This document shows positions 6,488 through 10,827 of a stretch of 10,827 nt of DNA, piece after piece. Made by a program: the position numbers and the translations under genes. Every line of letters starts with the position of its first letter. Within the stretch, counting starts at the first letter, position 1. The notes below the pieces were generated by a model. It was not told the origin of the DNA. It saw nothing but the letters and a program-made list of their open reading frames with translations, and did no database searches. The stretch is from positions 1 to 10,827 of the forward strand of contig JAQICP010000407.1 in assembly GCA_027858555.1 (NCBI GenBank), in the 5' to 3' direction. Source of the stretch: Vallitaleaceae bacterium (GTDB lineage: Bacteria; Bacillota; Clostridia; Lachnospirales; Vallitaleaceae).

Positions 6488-6863
6488 ATGAGAGAGATAC
6501 ACAAAAGGAAACTATGGATTATAATAGCTATACTAATACTACGATAGTAACGAAGTTGTTTATTTTGATGAATCTGTAGGCGCTGGATTTTTACGACATG
6601 CTGATATTACGTATAATTATGGTGTGTTTTCTCTAGGAATTGATGAGGCTTTTCTAGGAATGTATGGGATGACAATCTGAAAAAACACCGTGGGTTTCTA
6701 CTATAAAAGAGGCTGGTGGGGTTCATATGGCTATCTGTATTATATTAATAATGAACAAACGTCCATAGAACTAATAGTCGATCAACCTATGAGTCAGTAT
6801 TTGGTAAGTGATTCGCAGATATATTACATCGGATATAATGAACCAAAGATGATTACCAAATGA
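6488..6863 (+). pseudogene. decayed gene for a small exported or membrane protein of unknown family
   Basis: A good ribosome binding site, GAGGG (6478-6482), stands five bases before ATG 6488. It opens a signal-like start, MREIHKRKLWIIIAILILR, which stops at TAG 6545. One frame over, protein-like sequence runs on from about 6537: YYDSNEVVYFDESVGAGF and onward to a TGA at 6678-6680. The same frame then continues KNTVGFYYKRGWWGSYGYLY and ends at TGA 6861-6863 after NEPKMITK. Joining the pieces needs one frameshift between 6537 and 6545, equivalent to one extra base or two missing bases, and one read-through codon; TGG (Trp) is a natural precursor of the TGA. The restored product would be about 124 residues, rich in Y, G, I and N. 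I recognise no domain. Sequencing errors could produce the same picture, but two independent lesions favour decay. No other gene is visible between 6451 and 6931. Confidence 0.6.
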
Positions 6864-6872
6864 ATTCATAAC

Positions 6873-6901
6873 TAGATTTTTCCTTCAATTTATGTTATAA
6901 G
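6873..6901 (+). promoter_or_regulatory. possible extended -10 promoter for the radical SAM operon
   Basis: TGTTATAAG (6893-6901) gives an extended -10 element about 30 bases before the ATG at 6932. The -35 position 17 bases upstream reads TAGATT, a poor match. It is the only promoter-like element between the decayed gene and the operon, but it is weak evidence. Confidence 0.3.
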
Positions 6902-6931
6902 TAATGTAGCACTTTAAGGAGTCGTGATAAG

Positions 6932-8818
6932 ATGAGAAAACTAAGACTTAATGATGAAATATTGCTGAGCGTTGAAAAGCCGGCAAGATATATTGGGCAT
7001 GAAGTTAATGCCATATATAAAGACACAGATAATATAGATATTAGATTTGCATTATGTTTTGCTGATGTGTATGAGATCGGCATGAGTCATCTTGGTCTTG
7101 CCATTATTTATGATCTATTGAATAAACGAGAAGACACCTTTTGTGAGCGTGTCTTTTCCCCATGGATGGACCTAGATGAGAAGATGAGAGAACATAAGAT
7201 TCCTCTTTTTGCTCTTGAATCTCAAGAACCTATAAGGGATTTTGATTTCCTCGGCTTTACAGTTCAATATGAGATGTCCTACACCAATATGCTTAGCGTA
7301 ATGGATTTAGCTGGAATACCTTTTTATTCAAAGGATAGGGACGATACTTATCCGATTATATGCGCAGGTGGACCTTGTGTGTATAATCCAGAGCCTATTG
7401 CTGATTTCATTGATTTTTTCTACATTGGGGAGGCTGAAACGAATCTACCAACCATATTAGATCTGTATAAGGATATGAAAATAGCTGGCAAGACTAAACT
7501 AGAATATTTGGAAGCAATTGCAGAGATTGACGGTATCTACGTGCCTGCATTTTATGATGTATCCTATAATGAAGACGGCACAATCAGTGCATTCTTACCT
7601 AACAATACCCATGCGAAACCACGTATTAAAAAGCAGATTCTCATGGATGTTACCAATGGCAGCTTTCCTGAAAAACCAATTGTACCTTATATTCAAACGA
7701 TTCATGATCGTGTGGTACTGGAGCTTTTTAGGGGCTGTTCAAGGGGATGCCGTTTCTGTCAGGCAGGGATGATCTATCGACCAGTTCGAGAAAAATCCGC
7801 ACAGATATTAAAAGAGCAGGCTGAGCGGTTAATTAAGAATACAGGGCATGATGAAATATCTTTGATTTCCCTAAGTTCAAGTGACTATGGTGAGCTAAAA
7901 GAGATTACAGAATATCTAATCGATACACTTGGCAAAGAAAAGCAGGTTAATATATCTTTACCATCACTTAGAATTGATTCTTTTTCTTTAGAGTTGATGC
8001 AGAAAGTGCAAGAAGTTCGTAAATCAAGTTTGACCTTTGCACCAGAAGCTGGCTCACAACGTATGCGTGATGTCATCAATAAAGGCATTTCAGAAAAAGA
8101 GATATTAGATGGAGCAAAAGCTGCCTTTAGTGGTGGTTGGAATAGACTTAAGCTTTACTTTATGCTGGGACTTCCTGAAGAAACCATGGAAGATGTAGAG
8201 GCTATTGCAGATTTATCCCATGCAATTGTTGAAAAGTACTATGAATTACCAAAAGAGATGCGTCCTAAGAAGCCTTCTATCGTCGTCAGTACATCTTTCT
8301 TCGTGCCAAAGCCTTTTACACCATTTCAATGGAGTCCACAGGACACGGCAGAGAACTTTATTATGAAAAAAGGTCATTTATGGCGAACAATCGATAAGAA
8401 GACTATTAAATACAATGCACATGATGCCGAGACTTCTGTTATTGAAGGCGTCATGGCTAGAGGTGACCGTAAGTTATCTGCTACCATAATGGCTGCTTAT
8501 AACAAAGGCGCCCGTTTTGACTCTTGGTCAGAATTTTTCAAGTATGAATACTGGGTTGAAGCTTTTGCAGAGACGGGCATCGACACTAACTTTTATACGA
8601 CTAGAGTTCGATCCGAAGATGAGGTATTTCCTTGGGACTTCATTGATATCGGCGTTAGTAAAAAATTCTTATACAATGAATATGAGCAGGCTAAGGCTGA
8701 AGAATTAACAGTAAACTGCATGGAAGGTTGTGCTCATTGTGGTGCAACCATATATAAAGGAGGTATCTGCTATGTTGACAAACACGGAGTTGAAAAGCCC
8801 GATATTAATACGAATTAA
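6932..8818 (+). CDS. B12-binding-type radical SAM protein (TIGR03960-like)
   Basis: A 628-residue protein of the YgiQ-like radical SAM group usually annotated as TIGR03960. Its reaction is not established in the family. The N-terminal part (about 1-240) is the cobalamin-binding-like domain, including FADVYEIGMSHLGLAIIYD (43-61) and ICAGGPCVYNPEPIADF (143-159); I see no canonical DxHxxG cobalamin motif. The radical SAM domain follows, with the [4Fe-4S] cysteines C269, C273 and C276 in RGCSRGCRFCQAG. The tail has an extra cysteine cluster, NCMEGCAHCG (about 595-604), which may bind a second metal centre. The start is supported by AAGGAG (6916-6921) ten bases upstream. The last 47 bases overlap the start of the DUF2344 gene, so the two are translationally linked. 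The same pair next to ribonuclease G is a recurrent clostridial arrangement, which suggests a tie to RNA or ribosome biology by inference only. Confidence 0.9.
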   Translation: MRKLRLNDEILLSVEKPARYIGHEVNAIYKDTDNIDIRFALCFADVYEIGMSHLGLAIIYDLLNKREDTFCERVFSPWMDLDEKMREHKIPLFALESQEPIRDFDFLGFTVQYEMSYTNMLSVMDLAGIPFYSKDRDDTYPIICAGGPCVYNPEPIADFIDFFYIGEAETNLPTILDLYKDMKIAGKTKLEYLEAIAEIDGIYVPAFYDVSYNEDGTISAFLPNNTHAKPRIKKQILMDVTNGSFPEKPIVPYIQTIHDRVVLELFRGCSRGCRFCQAGMIYRPVREKSAQILKEQAERLIKNTGHDEISLISLSSSDYGELKEITEYLIDTLGKEKQVNISLPSLRIDSFSLELMQKVQEVRKSSLTFAPEAGSQRMRDVINKGISEKEILDGAKAAFSGGWNRLKLYFMLGLPEETMEDVEAIADLSHAIVEKYYELPKEMRPKKPSIVVSTSFFVPKPFTPFQWSPQDTAENFIMKKGHLWRTIDKKTIKYNAHDAETSVIEGVMARGDRKLSATIMAAYNKGARFDSWSEFFKYEYWVEAFAETGIDTNFYTTRVRSEDEVFPWDFIDIGVSKKFLYNEYEQAKAEELTVNCMEGCAHCGATIYKGGICYVDKHGVEKPDINTN

Positions 8819-9473
8819 GTTTGAAAAACAAGGTGCCTTAAGATTTATTGGTCATTTGGATCTGATGCGGACATTTCAAAAGACTTTCAGAAGAGCGGAT
8901 ATACCGATTGCTTATTCAGAAGGGTATAATCCTCACCAGATATTTTCAATAGCCTCACCACTTACCCTTGGTATAGGTTCTGTAGGTGAGTACTTAGATC
9001 TGAAACTAAAAGAATCCATGGATTTGGATGATTTGATATCTGCTATCAATAATGCCTCGCCAGAAGGTATCAAGGTGACAGCAGCAGTTATGCTTGAAGA
9101 AAAAGCAGCAGCAGGCATGGCCGCCGTACTGGGTGCAAGTTATACAATCACCGGAAAAATCAATGATTTTGATTTGGATGGTTTGTTGAGTAAAGAGACT
9201 ATTACTGTGACTAAGAAGACTAAAAAAGGCAAGTTAAAGGAAATGGATATTAAACCTGGTATTTTTGGTTTGGTCCATACGGGGGATGGTTTGGTTATGA
9301 TTCTATCATCAGGCAGTACGTTTAATATTAAACCTGATGTGGTTCTTCGAGAATTATGTGCATTTATCAACCAAGAATACAACCGCTTTGATTTTCAGAT
9401 TATGCGGAATGATATAATGATGGGTATCAACCCATATGTGAATTTAGTTGGAGAAACGGTAACACCAATATAG
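8772..9473 (+). CDS. radical SAM-associated protein, DUF2344 (TIGR03936-like)
   Basis: A 233-residue protein of the DUF2344/TIGR03936 family, regularly found beside or fused to TIGR03960 radical SAM proteins; its activity is unknown. The signature is the N-terminal block with RIKFEKQGALRFIGHLDLMR followed by RRADIPIAYSEGYNPHQ, conserved in the family. The C-terminal half is less conserved and includes KKTKKGKLKEMDIKPGI. A GTG at 8730 in the same frame would lengthen it by 14 residues. I chose ATG 8772 because the near-perfect AAAGGAGG (8756-8763) lies eight bases before it and the family block begins shortly after. The gene starts inside the radical SAM gene and ends 25 bases before the ribonuclease start, so all three are very probably one transcript. 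It may act as a substrate or partner subunit for the radical SAM enzyme (inference). Confidence 0.88.
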   Translation: MLTNTELKSPILIRIKFEKQGALRFIGHLDLMRTFQKTFRRADIPIAYSEGYNPHQIFSIASPLTLGIGSVGEYLDLKLKESMDLDDLISAINNASPEGIKVTAAVMLEEKAAAGMAAVLGASYTITGKINDFDLDGLLSKETITVTKKTKKGKLKEMDIKPGIFGLVHTGDGLVMILSSGSTFNIKPDVVLRELCAFINQEYNRFDFQIMRNDIMMGINPYVNLVGETVTPI

Positions 9474-9498
9474 ATCAGTAGATGAGGGATTGTTCATT

Positions 9499-10677
9499 AT
9501 GGCGGAAATTGTAATTACAACTGATGGGAATTGCATATATTCAGGTCTGTTAAGTTCGACAGGTAAGATAATAGAGATTCAGATGGAATCTAAGACCCAC
9601 CATAAAATCATTGGTAATATTTATGTAGGCAAAGTGACCAGTATGGCAAAGGGTATTAATGCGGCCTTTATTGACATTGGGTTAGAATCCGAGGTTTTTA
9701 TGCCTATTGAACCCAGGCAAAAACATCTTTTTACCAATGGAAAAAGTTACAAGGATAAAGTTGCCGTAAATGATGAATTAGTGGTGCAAGTCGTAAAAGA
9801 AGGTGACCATAATAAAGCGCCAAAAGTCACCCCGCATATTAATGTCACGGGAGAACATGTGGTATTGACATTCGGTAACGTTTTCATTGGCGTCTCTAAC
9901 AAGATTGAAGAAACCAAAGAACGAAAACGTTTAAAGAATTGCATTATGCCTTATAAATCAAAAGAGTTTGGGTTTATTGTAAGAACTAATGCGCTTCATA
10001 TGAACGAAACTTTACTTGAAAACGAACTATTAATGTTAACAAAGCGGTATGAACAGATTACAGGTATTATGAAATACAGGCCATTTAGGTCATGCCTGTA
10101 TGAACAGCCACCACAGTTTATCAATTTTATTCGTGATACCTACAAATCAAAACTATCAGTCATTCGTTTTGATGATGAAACATTTTACAAAAAAGCCCAA
10201 ATTGCAGAGATCGACCAAGATTTACTTAATTATAAAGATTATGGCGATTTCAATCTATATAAAGCTTTAGAATTTAAAAAGCAGATCGAAAAAGGCTTGA
10301 ATAAGATGGTTTGGTTAAAAAGTGGGGCCAATATAACCATTGAGCGAACTGAAGCTTTAACCGCCATTGATGTTAATTCGGGCAAGATTAATATGAAAAA
10401 GGGTGTTGTGGATTTCTTTTATAAGGTTAATATGGAAGCTGCAATTATCATCATGCATCAACTGCGCCTTAGAAATATATCAGGTATCATTATTATAGAT
10501 TTCATAGATATGCCCAGTGAAGAACAAAAGTTGAAGTTATTAGAAGAGCTTAGACGTCTTGCTAATGAAGATCGTATAAAAACTGAAGTGATTGATATCA
10601 CAAAACTCGGTCTAGTTGAGTTAACCAGAAAAAAAGTATATAAGTCACTAGAAGAGCAAATACATACATTAGATTGA
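9499..10677 (+). CDS. rng: ribonuclease G/E family protein lacking the zinc-link
   Basis: Predicted endoribonuclease of the RNase E/G family, which cuts single-stranded RNA in rRNA maturation and mRNA decay. Residues about 36-110 form the S1 RNA-binding domain (GNIYVGKVTSMAKGINAAFIDIG at 39-61, read here in two parts, GNIYVGKV and INAAFIDIG). The DNase I-like catalytic part has the signature IERTEALTAIDVNSG (281-295). D291 and D334 (IIIDFIDM) are 43 residues apart, as are the magnesium-binding D303 and D346 of E. coli RNase E, and N293 matches N305. The protein ends at residue 392 right after LVELTRKKVYKSLEEQ. The CPxCxG zinc-link that normally follows and joins subunits is absent, and no cysteine codons appear in the frame beyond the TGA. 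The start ATG 9499 has GAGGGA (9484-9489) upstream; a TTG at 9490 is less likely. It is the third gene of the operon. Confidence 0.9.
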   Translation: MAEIVITTDGNCIYSGLLSSTGKIIEIQMESKTHHKIIGNIYVGKVTSMAKGINAAFIDIGLESEVFMPIEPRQKHLFTNGKSYKDKVAVNDELVVQVVKEGDHNKAPKVTPHINVTGEHVVLTFGNVFIGVSNKIEETKERKRLKNCIMPYKSKEFGFIVRTNALHMNETLLENELLMLTKRYEQITGIMKYRPFRSCLYEQPPQFINFIRDTYKSKLSVIRFDDETFYKKAQIAEIDQDLLNYKDYGDFNLYKALEFKKQIEKGLNKMVWLKSGANITIERTEALTAIDVNSGKINMKKGVVDFFYKVNMEAAIIIMHQLRLRNISGIIIIDFIDMPSEEQKLKLLEELRRLANEDRIKTEVIDITKLGLVELTRKKVYKSLEEQIHTLD

Positions 10678-10760
10678 GTGATGCTAATATAGAAGAACGT
10701 GAAGATGTATATGTATGTATAAATTAAAATCAATATGCGAAAACAAGACCGCCTCAACTG

Positions 10761-10789
10761 TTGACAGTGGTCATAATAATTGCTAGAAT
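10761..10789 (+). promoter_or_regulatory. consensus sigma-A promoter reading out of the window
   Basis: A perfect -35 TTGACA (10761-10766) and TAGAAT (10784-10789) are 17 bases apart, with TG one base before the -10 (10781-10782). This is one of the best promoters in the window. It lies 83 bases after the ribonuclease stop, and its transcript would start near 10796, inside the nonamer repeat. The dyad ACTGT-TG-ACAGT (10757-10768) overlaps the -35 and could be an operator. By clostridial gene order the target may be the rplU operon, but that gene is not visible. Confidence 0.65.
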
Positions 10790-10797
10790 TGATAAAA

Positions 10798-10827
10798 TAA
10801 TATCAATAATATCAATAATATCAATAA
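10798..10827. repeat. tandem nonamer repeat at the window end
   Basis: TAATATCAA is repeated three times without a mismatch (10798-10806, 10807-10815, 10816-10824), and a fourth copy begins at 10825 and is cut by the window edge. It starts at the predicted transcription start of the promoter at 10761-10789, so it would form the beginning of that transcript's leader. Its full copy number cannot be seen. Confidence 0.8.

Noticed and set aside
6678..6680. TGA as selenocysteine in the decayed gene
   Set aside because: A frameshift is also needed upstream, the context shows no redox motif, and I noticed no obvious hairpin of the required type just after it.
7518..7772. Alternative + strand frame inside the radical SAM gene
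   Set aside because: It lies wholly within a well-supported domain that includes the SAM cysteines and shows no family features.
10458..10757. Minus-strand frame of 99 codons over the end of the ribonuclease gene
   Set aside because: The opposite strand carries the catalytic D334 region; the antisense product is a hydrophobic, tyrosine- and isoleucine-rich shadow of AT-rich coding DNA.
10747..10772. Terminator after the ribonuclease gene
   Set aside because: GACCGC/GTGGTC can pair, but no T-run follows and the right arm overlaps the -35 of a consensus promoter; a dyad or operator is a better reading.

Overview
The window is AT-rich. It uses AGGAGG-type ribosome binding sites, ATG starts mostly set by those sites, and mainly TAA stops. 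It also carries the gene run B12-type radical SAM protein (TIGR03960-like), DUF2344/TIGR03936-like protein, ribonuclease G/E. That run, together with aldo/keto reductases that end in a ferredoxin domain, points to an anaerobic member of the Clostridia (Bacillota). I cannot name a genus from sequence alone.

Layout. Positions 2-733 hold a YgjP-type zinc metallopeptidase whose start lies outside the window. A short-chain dehydrogenase (828-1634) and a RimJ/RimL-like GNAT acetyltransferase (1708-2262) follow on the same strand. A DUF302 gene (2275-2655, minus strand) converges on them. A 394-base intergenic stretch then carries a near-consensus promoter for a YiaK-like 2,3-diketo-L-gulonate reductase (3050-4051). 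The next 348 bases hold a tandem octamer repeat and a promoter with the 19-base spacer typical of MerR-type regulation. That promoter precedes an aldo/keto reductase with a C-terminal 2x[4Fe-4S] domain, whose frame is broken by one TAA codon (4400-5524). A strong inverted repeat and T-tract follow.

Positions 5842-6450 encode a membrane-anchored coiled-coil protein of unknown function. Next to it is a previously unlisted decayed gene (6488-6863) with one frameshift and one in-frame TGA. From 6932 to 10677 there is a tight housekeeping operon: radical SAM protein, its 47-base-overlapping DUF2344 partner, and ribonuclease G. The ribonuclease stops just before the usual zinc-link cysteines. The last 70 bases carry a consensus promoter and a nonamer repeat that lead out of the window. 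In many clostridia the next genes here are rplU, ysxB and rpmA, but that is inference.

I see no CRISPR array, transposase, phage genes, tRNA, rRNA or defence system, and no convincing new multi-gene system. The observations most worth checking are the nonsense-broken ferredoxin reductase behind a MerR-type promoter, the decayed gene, the ribonuclease without a zinc-link, the octamer/24-mer repeat, and the inverted repeat after the reductase.
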